Shown here: positions 37,137-46,179 of the stretch, in pieces
Layout: each line of letters starts with the position of its first letter
Position numbering within the stretch: the stretch's first letter is position 1
DNA from: Clostridia bacterium
Lineage (GTDB): Bacteria; Bacillota; Clostridia; TANB77; CAG-508
DNA length: 52,163 bases
Reading direction: 5' to 3'
Assembly: GCA_022799315.1 (NCBI GenBank)
Contig: JAAWOE010000003.1
Span: 69,139 to 121,301 of the forward strand
Made by a program: the position numbers and the translations under genes
The notes under the pieces: generated by a model
Told to the model about the DNA's origin: nothing
The model's input: only the letters and a program-made list of their open reading frames with translations
The model's database searches: none

Positions 37137-39021
37137 ATATATTTCTCATTTTAATTCCTTTAATTCCAAAATATGCTCCTACAATTGCAATTGCAATCGT
37201 TGCTATAATTATATTTTTATTTTCTCCTGTTTGTGGAAGTCTTGTACCTGTTTGGGTTTCATCTGGTTTTCCACCTTGGTTTCCGCCTTGGTTTCCACCT
37301 TGGTTTCCGCCTTGATTTCCACCTTGGTCTCCGCCTTGATTTCCGCCTTGGCTTCCACCTTGGTTTCCACCTTGGTTTCCTCCTTGATTTCCGCCTTGAT
37401 TTCCGCCTTGATTTCCTCCTTGGTTTCCGCCTTGGTTTCCGCCTTGATTTCCTCCTTGATTTCCACCTTGGTTTCCTCCTTGGTTTCCGCCTTGATTTCC
37501 ACCTTGGTCTCCGCCTTGATTTCCACCTTGGTCTCCGCCTTGGTTTCCTCCTTGGTTTCCGCCTTGATTTCCACCTTGGTCTCCGCCTTGGTCTCCACCT
37601 TGGTTTCCTCCTTGGTTTCCTCCTTGGTTTCCGCCTTGGTTTCCGCCTTGATTTCCACCTTGGTCTCCGCCTTGATTTCCTCCTTGGTTTCCACCTTGGT
37701 TTCCGCCTTGGTCTCCGCCTTGGTCTCCGCCTTGGTTTCCACCTTGGTTTCCACCTTGGTTTCCACCTTGGTTTCCGCCTTGATTTCCGCCTTGATTTCC
37801 TCCTTGGTCTCCGCCTTGGTTTCCACCTTGGTTTCCTCCTTCTTTATCGTAAATATTCCCTGTACCATTTCCAAATGTTACTATTCCATCTTCTCCTACT
37901 GTAAATGTATATTTAGTATCATTTATTGGATGTCCAACTGGTGCTACTACTTCTTTATAATAATATGTTCCTGGTGTTGCTTTAAAATCAATTGTTCCAT
38001 TTTCATTTGTTGTTAATCTAACTGGATTACCATTTTTATCTAATATTACATTTCCTTGACTATCGTACATTTCTATCACTGATCCAGCTAACCCATTTTT
38101 ATCTGCTTCTGTATCATATCTTCCTATTGTTACATCATAACTTGTTTGTACTGTATATGCATTATCTTGGGTTCCATCTCCATTCATACTAAAGACAAGG
38201 TCTGATTTCAAAGTAAAGCAAGGTCTGAATCCGTGACTAGCTTCCATACTATACTTTTCATTACCATGTATTGAAATAGGAGCCCAAACACCACAGCCAG
38301 CGCCATTATGAGTATATACATTTTCTACTGCTTGGCTCCATCTCACTGAAACATCTTCTAAATTATCTGCTCCTGATCGTACCTGTCTTGAAGCAAACCA
38401 ATATGATTCTCCTATGTATTTTATTCCCAATTTTCTTATTTGATTATCATCTGTTATATAGTTGTTATCGCTATCTTTTAGAAATCCACTTATTGCTTTG
38501 GCCCAACTTTGGTTTGTTTTATAATATGTTTTTGTTTCGCTATATGGATTGTTAGGTACACTTCCTACACATCTAGCACTAGTTGCATATTTAGTATTTA
38601 AATATTTATTTGCTTCTTTATTTAATGTTGTAATCGCATTATTATAAGAATTTGCCGAATTACTAAAGTTTTTACTATCTCCTAGCTTAACTCTATCTAT
38701 TATTCCTTCAGGAATAATCTGTACCCCATATTCTGAAGTAGAATCATATAATACTATACATTTAATCACACCATTTTCTCCAACAGATGTAACTCCTGTA
38801 TCATATTTTATATAATCTCCTTCTCTTAACTCATTTACTGATATAGTACGCCCAATTTCTTGCTTTTCTAGAGCTTTTACTTCACCCGTTTCTTGCTCCT
38901 TACTAAGTTTAGTTATATTGTTTGTTGGTAATATTGTTGAAAATATTATTAAACCTAATAGTATTATAACTAACACTAAACTTGTTAATCTAAATTCAAT
39001 TCTTCTTACGTTTTTTTGCAT
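37135..39021 (-). CDS. Sortase-anchored surface protein with DUF6273-like and SpaA-like domains and a long Gly-Asn-Gln-Gly stalk
   Basis: The 628-aa protein has a signal or anchor helix (about 12-32). A domain near 55-290 carries ESYWFASRQVRS and HGFRPCFTLKSDLVF, the pattern of the DUF6273 family common in gut Clostridia. A SpaA/Cna-B-like domain follows near 300-385 (GSVIEMYDSQGN, ATPGTYYYKEVVAPVGH). The stalk of about 200 residues consists of GGNQ/GGDQ repeats (about 393-595). LPQTGENK, a membrane helix and a basic tail complete a sortase signal. It is probably a stalked adhesin or pilin-like subunit; the ligand is unknown. AAAGGGGAT precedes ATG 39021. Confidence 0.88.
   Translation of the reverse strand: MQKNVRRIEFRLTSLVLVIILLGLIIFSTILPTNNITKLSKEQETGEVKALEKQEIGRTISVNELREGDYIKYDTGVTSVGENGVIKCIVLYDSTSEYGVQIIPEGIIDRVKLGDSKNFSNSANSYNNAITTLNKEANKYLNTKYATSARCVGSVPNNPYSETKTYYKTNQSWAKAISGFLKDSDNNYITDDNQIRKLGIKYIGESYWFASRQVRSGADNLEDVSVRWSQAVENVYTHNGAGCGVWAPISIHGNEKYSMEASHGFRPCFTLKSDLVFSMNGDGTQDNAYTVQTSYDVTIGRYDTEADKNGLAGSVIEMYDSQGNVILDKNGNPVRLTTNENGTIDFKATPGTYYYKEVVAPVGHPINDTKYTFTVGEDGIVTFGNGTGNIYDKEGGNQGGNQGGDQGGNQGGNQGGNQGGNQGGNQGGNQGGDQGGDQGGNQGGNQGGNQGGDQGGNQGGNQGGNQGGNQGGNQGGDQGGDQGGNQGGNQGGNQGGDQGGNQGGDQGGNQGGNQGGNQGGNQGGNQGGNQGGNQGGNQGGNQGGNQGGNQGGNQGGSQGGNQGGDQGGNQGGNQGGNQGGNQGGKPDETQTGTRLPQTGENKNIIIATIAIAIVGAYFGIKGIKMRNI
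37268..37842. repeat. Large 12-bp minisatellite encoding Gly-Asn/Asp-Gln-Gly
   Basis: About 48 units of a 12-bp repeat (plus-strand CCTTGRTYTCCK) make up the stalk of the 628-aa protein. Codon-level variants are shuffled in blocks, suggesting repeated duplication. Frames on both strands are open throughout (ORFs of 221-261 codons), which I regard as by-products. Confidence 0.9.
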
Positions 39022-39321
39022 ATGATTATCCCCTTTATATTATAATAATCTAATTATACTTTAATATATTTACTAGAATATTTCAATATCAGTTTTTACT
39101 AAATTTACTAAATATTACAAAAATACTTACAAATTTGCTTACAGCATGTAGATGCAGGTGCTTTAGAATGTCTTTTATTACAATTTCTTTACATTTTTAT
39201 TATATTGGCTAATAATTATTTTGACTATTAATCTTAATTTATCTCTTTATATTTAATTTATATACACTATTAATAAGCAAAAGAAGGAATAGATAAATCT
39301 ATTCCCACTTTTTAGTACTTA
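39022..39321. other. AT-rich spacer, no gene
   Basis: This contains only upstream sequence for the 628-aa gene and, at 39281-39312, a hairpin (GGAATAGAT with ATCTATTCC, then a T run on the plus strand) next to the stop of the 1665-aa gene. No clear promoter was identified. Confidence 0.5.
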
Positions 39322-42300
39322 TTATAATACATATTTTTTAATTAAAATTATTCCACCTGCTACTGTAACTAACATTATTATTCCTAAAGTAAAGTATATT
39401 GTAGCTTCTCCAGTTTTAATTGATAGTATTACTGGTGCATCATCAATATCATCTTCACCATCTTTAAAGTTATCTGGTGTTGAATCTATATCTGGTGTAT
39501 GACTGTCATTATAATCTTTACTGATTTCTGCTATGTTTACTTTCTTTCCTAAATTGTTATCTCCATTAATCCAAGTTAAAATAATATCTACACTAGCACT
39601 TTCTCCTGGTTTTAATAATGTATTTTCTAATTTAGTAGTTGCTACTACATTATCTGATACTTGTTTCCAATCTGGGTTATCTGCTGCTACGAATCTTAGT
39701 CCTGCTGGTATATAATCTTTTAATTCTTTTACATATCCTGCTATTTGACCTTCATTTGTAACTTTTACTTTATAAGCAAATTTAACTGTAACACTGTTTA
39801 GTTTCTTATCTTTTAAATCTACTTTTACAACTGGTTCTGGATTTTCATTTCCAGTATGTCCTGTAGGAGTTACTGTTTGTTTTCCATTTTCAATTATAAT
39901 AACTTGTGATACCCATTTTTTAAGTGCTAAGTCAAAGTATTTTACTTTTACTTTTTCAATATCAATATCATCTTCACCATCTTTATTATTTCCTGGTGTT
40001 GAATCTATATCATCTGTTGGATTTCCATTTTTATCTGTGTCTTCTGAAATTTCTGCAGTATTTATTAATATTCTATCAGATGTATTTGGCTCTGTTACTT
40101 TAAATGCAACTTTTACATCTCTATAATCTGGATTTGTTTCATTAATATCTGCCTTTTTATCAAATGCATTAATTAAGTTTGAACCTTCGTTTTTTTCTTG
40201 TTCTTTTGATAGATAGTCTGTTGTAATTTTTACAGCTTCTGTTACTTCATTTGTTTCTTTTCCATCTTTATCTATCATTTTCCAACGATATTCTTTATTT
40301 AAATCATTTTCTGGAACAAATAATAGTCCTTGTGGTAGATTATCTGTTACCTCTTTAGCATATCCTGCTACTTCTCCTTCATTATACACTCTTAATGTAT
40401 ATATTACTATATTTCCATTTTCTACTTCTACTGGCTCTTTTGTATGTGTATATTTAAGGTTTCCGTCTTCTCCCATTGTAACAACTGGTATTCTGTTGTT
40501 TATATCCAAATTATCAACTTTTGTAATGAACTTTCTTAATGCTAAATCAAAATATTTTAATTTTACTTTTTCAATGTCTATATCATCTTCACCATCTTTA
40601 TTATTTCCTGGTGTTGAATCTATATCATCTGTAGGATTTCCGTCTTTACCTGAATCGTCTGAAATTTCTGCTGTATTTATTAATATTCTCTTTGATCCGT
40701 TTGGTTCTATTACTTTAAATGCAACCTTTACATCTTTATAGTCTGGATTTGAATCACTAATATTTACATTTTTATTAAATGCTTTAATTAGATTTCCTTC
40801 TGGTGCTTTTTCTTGTTCTTTTGATAGATAATCTGTTGTTATTTTTACAGCTTTTGTTACATCCTGTGTTTCTTTTCCTTCACTATCTATCATCTTCCAA
40901 CGGTAATCTTTATTTAATTGATTTTCTGGTAGGAATAGTAAGCCTTCTGGTAAGTTATCTGTTATTTCTTTTGCGTAACCTGATACTTCTCCTTCATTAA
41001 ATATTCTTAATGTATATGTTACTATATTTCCATTTTCTACTGGAACTGGTTCTTTTGTATGTGTATATTTAAGGTTTCCATCTTCACCTTTTGTAACAAC
41101 TGGTATTCTATTTGTTACAGCATCATTATCTACTGCTGTAATAAATTTTCTTAAAGCTAAGTCAAAGTATTTTAATTTTACTTTTTCGATATCTATATCA
41201 TCTTCACCATCTTTATTATTTCCTGGTGTTGAATCTATATCATCCACTGGATTTCCAGTTTTATTTGTATCATCTGATATTTCTGCAGTATTTATTAATA
41301 TTCTCTTTGAACCATTTGGTTCTATTACTTTAAATGCAACTTTTACATCTCTATGGTCTGGATTTGAATCACTAATACTTGCATCTTTATCAAATGCTTT
41401 AATTAAATTTAATCCTTCTGATTTTTCTTGTTGTTTTGATAAATAGTCTGTTGTTATTTTTACAGCTTTTGTTACATCTGTAGTTTCATTTCCACTTTCA
41501 TCTATCATTTTCCAACGGTATTCTTTATTTAATTCATTATCTGGTAAGAATAATAAACCTTCTGGTAAATTATCTGTTATTTGGGCAGCATATCCATCCA
41601 TTGTTCCTTCATTAAATATTCTTAATGTATATGTAACTATATCTGAATTTGCTACTGGAACTGGTTCTTTTGTATGTGTATATTTAAGGTTTCCATCTTC
41701 TCCCATTGTAACAACTGGTATTCTAGTTGTTACAGCATCATTGTTTACTGCTGTAATAAACTTTCTTAATGCTAAATCGAAATATGCTAATTTTACATGT
41801 TCAATATCAATATCATCTTCTGTTAGAACATTATTTCCTGGTGTTGAATCTACATCATCCACTGGATTTCCATATTCATCACTATCATCTGATATTTGTG
41901 CAATATTTGTTAAAATTCTATTTGATGTGTTTGGTTCTATTACTTTGAATGCTATTTTAATATCTTTATAATCTGGATTAGAATTTGTAATTCCTAATTG
42001 TTTATTAAATGCATTAATCAAATTTGAACCTTCGGTCTTTTCTTGTGCTTTTGATAAATAGTCTGTTGTTACCTTTACAGCTTTTGTTACATCCCCTGTT
42101 TCATTTCCATCTTTATCTATCATTTTCCAACGATAAATTTTATTCAAGTCATTATCTGGTAAGAATAGTAATCCTTCTGGTAAGTTATCTGTTATTTCAC
42201 TTGCATATCCTGAGATATCACCCTCATTAAATATTCTTAATGTATATGTAACTATATTATTTGTTTGTACTTCTACTGGTACTTTTGTATGAGTATATTT

Positions 42301-44319
42301 AATATTTCCATCTACTCCCATTGTAGGGACTGGTATTCTATTTGTAATGCTTTCACTATCTACTGCTGTAATGAATTTTCTTAATGCCAAATCAAATACT
42401 TGTATTTGTATTTTTTCAAAATCGTCATCATCTTGTTGTCCTGGTATATATGGTACTTTGCTATTAATTAAATCATCTTTATATGTTGGCAATTCTTCAT
42501 CTGATATTTGTGGGAAAGTTGTAGCTTGTGAATCTCTATCCGTTACAGCTTCACCATCTCCATTTACGAATGCTGAAATATATGCTATATTTGTTATTTT
42601 TTGTCCTGATACTGCTGTATCTTTTACTTTACATCTTACTGTTACTTCTTTAAATGATAAAGTAGTTCCATCAAACGCTTTAATTAAATTTTCTTCACCC
42701 ATTTCTCTTGATAAGTGATTTGTTTTAATTGTTCTTAAAGAACTGTCATTTTCATCCAAATACCATCCATTAGTAAGATTTTCTTCATCATCTGGTAAGA
42801 ATTCTAATTCAGGTGGTAACTTATCTGTTATTTCTTCTACATAGCCATCTACTTGGCCTTCATTATATACTCTAATTGTATATGTTACTATATCTCCTAT
42901 TTTAACAGACATAGGTGTTTTTGTATGATTATAGTCTGCTGTTTCATCTGCCCCTGTTTTTAAATCTGTTAAATCTGGATCTGGTACTCTATTTGTAATT
43001 GGTGTTGTACCAATTTTTGTAATAAATTTTCTTAAAGATAAGTCAAATGTACCTGGTTTTGGTAATTCTACTGTTACTGTATCTTCATAGTTTGCTGGAT
43101 GTTTTTCTACTAATACAACTGGTTGTTCATTTAAATATGTTGAATCCTTTGTTGTATAATATGTTGCATCTGTCACATTATAAGTTGCTTTTATATTAAA
43201 TGTTATATTTGTAATTTTAGTATTTGTTGGTAAAGATATATAAAATTTTTGTCCAAGTACATCTTCTATATTTCCACTTTCAACTACTTGTTTATTTTCA
43301 TCTAATAATTTGTTCTCTCCAGTTAAATCAATTTTATTTCTATTTTGATCTACAAATTCTAACTTGCTTATAGTATAACTTCTATTTTGCTCTGCATTTA
43401 TTTCAAATGGACCAACAATATGGCTATTTCCATTTTTAGTTGCTGTTACATTCTCTTTATTTAATGTTATTGGTGATGTTGTTGCCTCTCCAGTATAATT
43501 TGCATTTAAATTAGCATTTGTTATAAAATATTTATATAAATCTTCTGCTTGATATTGACGTGTTATTCCTTCTCTAGTGTTTTCAACAGGATCATCATAC
43601 CAATCTGCAAACGTTTTATATGTTTTATCTTCTCCTGACCAATTATTAAATAATATTTCTGATAGTTTTGGTGTTTTATCTGTATTATCTTTATGATAAA
43701 TTGCGTCATCTGCGTTTGTAAAATACCATAAAGCTAATTGTTGTATTACTTCTATATCATCATCCGTCAATAATACACCATATCCATATTCTGTAATACC
43801 AGCAGCTTGCATTAATGCTTGTTTTGTCTCTAAAGAACCTTCTGCTTTTGGTAAATACATATTATCTATAATCCACATCATTTTATTGTATGTTTCTTGT
43901 GATATTTCTGCTTTTTTTATGCTTCTATTAATTGCATTTAATCTTGTAATTACTTCATCACTTTGTGTTTTCATATCAAAACTTGTATCATAAGTTTTTC
44001 TATCTGAAACATTAGTAGATGTTGTAAAACCTCCAAAACCATGTTCAGCTTTAATACAATAAAATGCATTATCATAATTTATTGTTCCTGTTTCATATGA
44101 TACTATTTTCCATACTTTTTTAGTTGGTGTTCCATCTGATTTTAGTCCTCCTATACCATATGCACCACCCTGCTTTCCATTTTGTGCTTCTCTTACATTT
44201 GTAATTCCTAATACATAGCTAGACTGAGCAGCATATGTCGTTGTTTGTACAAGTACACCAATTATTGTAGCTAGCATAAAAATTACTATTAACATTCCAA
44301 TAACTTTTTTTGTTCTCAT
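39322..44319 (-). CDS. Large surface protein: thioester-type head, six DUF11-like repeats, sortase-like tail
   Basis: The 1665-aa protein has a signal peptide (1-31). The head (about 35-270) has FYCIKAEHGFG and IQQLALWYFTN, the Cys and TQxA-like sites of Gram-positive thioester adhesin domains, which may bond covalently to host or neighbour surfaces. Six repeats of about 200 aa follow, each opening FDLALRKFIT and containing YTLRIFNEG, TDNLPEGLLFLP and DIDSTPGN, as in DUF11 stalk domains. The C-terminus is SIKTGEATIYF, a helix and IKKYVL: a sorting-signal layout in which the usual Leu-Pro is replaced, so sortase use is uncertain. The ATG 44319 has AAGGAAGG upstream. Confidence 0.88.
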   Translation of the reverse strand: MRTKKVIGMLIVIFMLATIIGVLVQTTTYAAQSSYVLGITNVREAQNGKQGGAYGIGGLKSDGTPTKKVWKIVSYETGTINYDNAFYCIKAEHGFGGFTTSTNVSDRKTYDTSFDMKTQSDEVITRLNAINRSIKKAEISQETYNKMMWIIDNMYLPKAEGSLETKQALMQAAGITEYGYGVLLTDDDIEVIQQLALWYFTNADDAIYHKDNTDKTPKLSEILFNNWSGEDKTYKTFADWYDDPVENTREGITRQYQAEDLYKYFITNANLNANYTGEATTSPITLNKENVTATKNGNSHIVGPFEINAEQNRSYTISKLEFVDQNRNKIDLTGENKLLDENKQVVESGNIEDVLGQKFYISLPTNTKITNITFNIKATYNVTDATYYTTKDSTYLNEQPVVLVEKHPANYEDTVTVELPKPGTFDLSLRKFITKIGTTPITNRVPDPDLTDLKTGADETADYNHTKTPMSVKIGDIVTYTIRVYNEGQVDGYVEEITDKLPPELEFLPDDEENLTNGWYLDENDSSLRTIKTNHLSREMGEENLIKAFDGTTLSFKEVTVRCKVKDTAVSGQKITNIAYISAFVNGDGEAVTDRDSQATTFPQISDEELPTYKDDLINSKVPYIPGQQDDDDFEKIQIQVFDLALRKFITAVDSESITNRIPVPTMGVDGNIKYTHTKVPVEVQTNNIVTYTLRIFNEGDISGYASEITDNLPEGLLFLPDNDLNKIYRWKMIDKDGNETGDVTKAVKVTTDYLSKAQEKTEGSNLINAFNKQLGITNSNPDYKDIKIAFKVIEPNTSNRILTNIAQISDDSDEYGNPVDDVDSTPGNNVLTEDDIDIEHVKLAYFDLALRKFITAVNNDAVTTRIPVVTMGEDGNLKYTHTKEPVPVANSDIVTYTLRIFNEGTMDGYAAQITDNLPEGLLFLPDNELNKEYRWKMIDESGNETTDVTKAVKITTDYLSKQQEKSEGLNLIKAFDKDASISDSNPDHRDVKVAFKVIEPNGSKRILINTAEISDDTNKTGNPVDDIDSTPGNNKDGEDDIDIEKVKLKYFDLALRKFITAVDNDAVTNRIPVVTKGEDGNLKYTHTKEPVPVENGNIVTYTLRIFNEGEVSGYAKEITDNLPEGLLFLPENQLNKDYRWKMIDSEGKETQDVTKAVKITTDYLSKEQEKAPEGNLIKAFNKNVNISDSNPDYKDVKVAFKVIEPNGSKRILINTAEISDDSGKDGNPTDDIDSTPGNNKDGEDDIDIEKVKLKYFDLALRKFITKVDNLDINNRIPVVTMGEDGNLKYTHTKEPVEVENGNIVIYTLRVYNEGEVAGYAKEVTDNLPQGLLFVPENDLNKEYRWKMIDKDGKETNEVTEAVKITTDYLSKEQEKNEGSNLINAFDKKADINETNPDYRDVKVAFKVTEPNTSDRILINTAEISEDTDKNGNPTDDIDSTPGNNKDGEDDIDIEKVKVKYFDLALKKWVSQVIIIENGKQTVTPTGHTGNENPEPVVKVDLKDKKLNSVTVKFAYKVKVTNEGQIAGYVKELKDYIPAGLRFVAADNPDWKQVSDNVVATTKLENTLLKPGESASVDIILTWINGDNNLGKKVNIAEISKDYNDSHTPDIDSTPDNFKDGEDDIDDAPVILSIKTGEATIYFTLGIIMLVTVAGGIILIKKYVL

Positions 44320-44360
44320 ATTTTTTCCTTCCTTTTTAAAAATATAATAATACTATTTAT

Positions 44361-44389
44361 ATTCTACTTTCGTTTAATTTTGTTGTCAA
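44361..44389 (-). promoter_or_regulatory. Sigma-A-type promoter of the 1665-aa surface protein
   Basis: On the minus strand TTGACA (44389-44384) and TAGAAT (44366-44361) are exactly 17 nt apart, about 42 nt before the start codon. Confidence 0.75.
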
Positions 44390-44636
44390 TACTAGGTTTT
44401 TCCAGTTTTTTTATTTACTTTTAAAACGTCTTCATATTGCTTTACGGAAGCTTGTTTTTTAAGTACTACTTTAAAAAACAAGCTCATATTACAATTATAT
44501 AACATTTTCGTAATATTATCAATAAATTATGTAAAATAAAGCAAATTTTCTTTGTGTGCGTAAGCTTTTTTTATTTTTGGAATATTATTTGATAATCATA
44601 ATATAATTAAATGATAAGATATTTAATTATAAAACT

Positions 44637-44710
44637 GCTCCATCTTGCTGGACAATGGGCATTTTCCTTTTAGGTTTAAAAATAAAAGCACATCACCAAC
44701 ATGTAGCAAG
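44637..44710 (-). repeat. Structured repeat, copy 3 of 3 (diverged)
   Basis: On the minus strand it ends CCAGCAAGATGGAGC and begins GCTACATGTTGG. It shares the TTTAAACCTAAAAGGAAAAT loop region with the other copies. Several stem positions have drifted, so it looks older. Confidence 0.65.
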
Positions 44711-44745
44711 TTTAAGGCGTAATAAAAAATCTTTCAAATCTATAC

Positions 44746-44774
44746 TTGACTTCTTTATATTTTTTTGCTATTAT
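44746..44774 (+). promoter_or_regulatory. Promoter of tRNA-Gly
   Basis: TTGACT (44746-44751) and TATTAT (44769-44774) are separated by 17 nt, with the tRNA 5' end 21 nt downstream. Confidence 0.75.
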
Positions 44775-44795
44775 ATTACTACTGTATATGAAAAT

Positions 44796-44871
44796 GCGAA
44801 AGTAGCTCATCTGGTAGAGCGTCGCCTTGCCAAGGCGAAGGTAGCGGGTTCGAGCCCCGTCTTTCGCTCCA
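44796..44871 (+). tRNA. tRNA-Gly (anticodon GCC), CCA encoded
   Basis: A complete cloverleaf: acceptor GCGAAAG/CTTTCGC, D stem GCTC/GAGC, anticodon stem TCGCC/GGCGA with a normal 7-nt loop TTGCCAA, T stem GCGGG/CCCGT, and 3' T-CCA. Anticodon GCC reads GGC and GGU. It has a normal loop and is not itself a four-base decoder; GGA, the commonest codon after the CGG shift, would need a UCC tRNA located elsewhere. Confidence 0.97.
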
Positions 44872-44973
44872 AAAATTTTGCTTAGCGAAATTTTGGTACT
44901 ATTCACTATTAATTTTTCATTTTTCACTATTCATAGTACTTTTTTTCATATATATACATATACTTAATTATAC

Positions 44974-45048
44974 GGCGTTGTAGCCAAGTGGTAAGGCACG
45001 AGTCTGCAAAACTCTGATTCGGCGGTTCGAATCCGCCCAACGCCTCCA
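44974..45048 (+). tRNA. tRNA-Cys (anticodon GCA), CCA encoded
   Basis: A complete cloverleaf: acceptor GGCGTTG/CAACGCC, anticodon stem CGAGT/ACTCT with loop CTGCAAA, T stem GGCGG/CCGCC with TTCGAAT, and 3' T-CCA. Anticodon GCA reads Cys codons. It follows tRNA-Gly after about 100 nt. Confidence 0.96.
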
Positions 45049-45092
45049 ACTGTGCGATGTTTACACATTGCAATTAATAGTTAATAGTGAAT

Positions 45093-45141
45093 AAAAATAA
45101 CAGCACATTTCTTCTATACAAAGAAAAGTGCTGTTATTTTT
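45093..45141 (-). terminator. Terminator of the NUDIX gene
   Basis: AAAAATAACAGCAC and GTGCTGTTATTTTT form a stem with AT-rich interior, overlapping the NUDIX stop codon. It is bidirectional and may also end the tRNA transcript. Confidence 0.75.
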
Positions 45142-45589
45142 ATTTCCAATAGTACTCTCCATTATTATCCCTATAGCAATCTAGTTTCAAATAATTCTTA
45201 GATTTTTTAATATAAAATTCCTCAATAAACATTTTATCGCTTTCTACTATATTAGTAGAATTTATTATTTCGTCTTTTGAAAACCATTTATACTTGAACT
45301 CTGTATTTTTTATTTCATCTTTATTATTAATAGCTAAGTGACATATATAAAGCAAGCTTGTACAATTTTTGTCATGCATTATTTCTGTTGAAATACCTAA
45401 TACCCCTTTAAACTCCATGTCTATTCCTATTTCTTCTTTCATTTCTCTTTTTACAGCTTCATCTATATGTTCACATTCTTCCACTTTGCCACCAGGAATT
45501 GCCCATAGCCCTATGAAGTCTCCTCTTTCTCTTTTTATTAATAATATCTTTCCTTGCTTTTCAACTATCCCAATTACAACATTTACCAT
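45140..45589 (-). CDS. NUDIX hydrolase
   Basis: The 149-aa cytosolic protein has a complete NUDIX box: GGKVEECEHIDEA followed by VKREMKEEIGI, with the metal-binding REMKEE, near residues 36-58. It starts MVNVVIGIVEKQGKILLIKR, typical of MutT-like enzymes. Such proteins hydrolyse nucleoside diphosphates linked to another group; the substrate cannot be read from the sequence. The ATG 45589 has GAGAGGTAAAAG upstream. It is a single gene. Confidence 0.9.
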   Translation of the reverse strand: MVNVVIGIVEKQGKILLIKRERGDFIGLWAIPGGKVEECEHIDEAVKREMKEEIGIDMEFKGVLGISTEIMHDKNCTSLLYICHLAINNKDEIKNTEFKYKWFSKDEIINSTNIVESDKMFIEEFYIKKSKNYLKLDCYRDNNGEYYWK

Positions 45590-45752
45590 ATCTTTTACCT
45601 CTCATTTTTGTATTTTCTTTATTTTATTATACTTAACATTAATTTTCAATATGAATATATTAAAATTATAGCTTGAAATTATAAAATAAATATCTTATAA
45701 TATTGCATTTTCAACATATTTAAGATAACATTACATAATTTTTTAAATTATG

Positions 45753-45781
45753 TTGACAAGCATAATAATTTATGATATATT
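45753..45781 (+). promoter_or_regulatory. Consensus sigma-A promoter of the GC-rich small gene
   Basis: A perfect TTGACA (45753-45758) and TATATT (45776-45781) are separated by 17 nt. The next 430 nt form a discrete unit ending in a terminator. Confidence 0.82.
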
Positions 45782-45812
45782 AATGTCATGTAACAAATCA
45801 ATTTTGTTTCAA

Positions 45813-45911
45813 GTGTCGCGGATTTATATATGCGATGCGGAAAGGATCAGCGTATGATCAAACGGAGAATAGTTCATGCAATTCTTCAAATGGGGCCTAG
45901 AGGGCCGACAT
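45813..45911 (+). ncRNA. Structured 5' leader of the GC-rich small gene
   Basis: GTGTCG (45813-45818) can pair with CGACAT (45906-45911), enclosing hairpins GATCA/TGATC (45845-45859), AGAAT/ATTCT (45866-45885) and GGCC/GGCC around TAGAG (near 45894-45906). An alternative pairing TCGC/GCGA (45816-45835) competes with the closing stem. It could be a riboswitch, a protein-binding leader or part of an RNA gene. I did not recognise a known class. Confidence 0.45.
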
Positions 45912-45977
45912 AATCATCTTGTTATATCGTAACTGATAGTTTTGAAAACAACATCATATAAGGAGGAAATTATCTTC

Positions 45978-46136
45978 ATGAGAAAATTCAACAGTATGAG
46001 TATGTGGGAAAACAATCCGGCGAATAAGAGTATGATTACGGCAGGAGCGGGCGCATCCGTATCCAACCTCGGGACAATGACGGCTGATTACGCGGCGGGC
46101 GTATGCAGCAGGAAGATGGTGAACTTACAGGCATGA
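45978..46136 (+). CDS. Small 52-aa protein of unknown function in a GC-rich island
   Basis: ATG 45978 is preceded by AAGGAGG, 11 nt away. The product starts MRKFNSMSMWENN and has a Gly/Ala/Ser/Thr-rich middle (ITAGAGASVSNLG), one Cys, and no membrane helix. Base composition and codons (GCG, GGC, ACG, CTC) are far richer in G+C than in neighbouring genes, which points to recent transfer or to an RNA-level constraint. It is the only protein-coding candidate on the plus strand. A longer start at TTG 45942 has no ribosome binding site. It may be a peptide precursor, or the ORF may be incidental to a structured RNA. Confidence 0.55.
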   Translation: MRKFNSMSMWENNPANKSMITAGAGASVSNLGTMTADYAAGVCSRKMVNLQA

Positions 46137-46179
46137 CGGGCAACGAATCAGGCAGTATGCGGTAAGACAACCGGTAAAG

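Larger units (their letters stand above)
44320..44795. other. Spacer with promoter, hairpin and structured repeat copy 3
   Basis: No gene is visible. It holds the promoter of the 1665-aa gene (44361-44389), a strong hairpin at 44449-44484 (AGCTTGTTTTTTAA with TTAAAAAACAAGCT), repeat copy 3 (44637-44710) and the tRNA promoter (44746-44774). Confidence 0.6.

Noticed and set aside
17504-37842. CRISPR array suggested by the regular 12-bp repeats
   Set aside because: The units are contiguous with no unique spacers and are in frame within sortase-anchored proteins.
37209-38016. Long ORFs of 221-261 codons in alternative frames of the Gly-Asn-Gln-Gly repeat
   Set aside because: They are low-complexity products of a 12-bp repeat (KAETKVETK or LVSALVST strings) with no start signals; the LPQTGE protein explains the region.
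44712-44927. ORF on the minus strand across tRNA-Gly
   Set aside because: It is the reverse complement of the tRNA gene and gives the familiar false GARTRYLRLGK-type peptide.
45813-45911. Leader as a known riboswitch (cyclic di-GMP, guanidine, THF) or as tmRNA, SRP or 6S RNA
   Set aside because: The conserved cores of these classes, as far as I can recall them, are not present; left as unknown structure.
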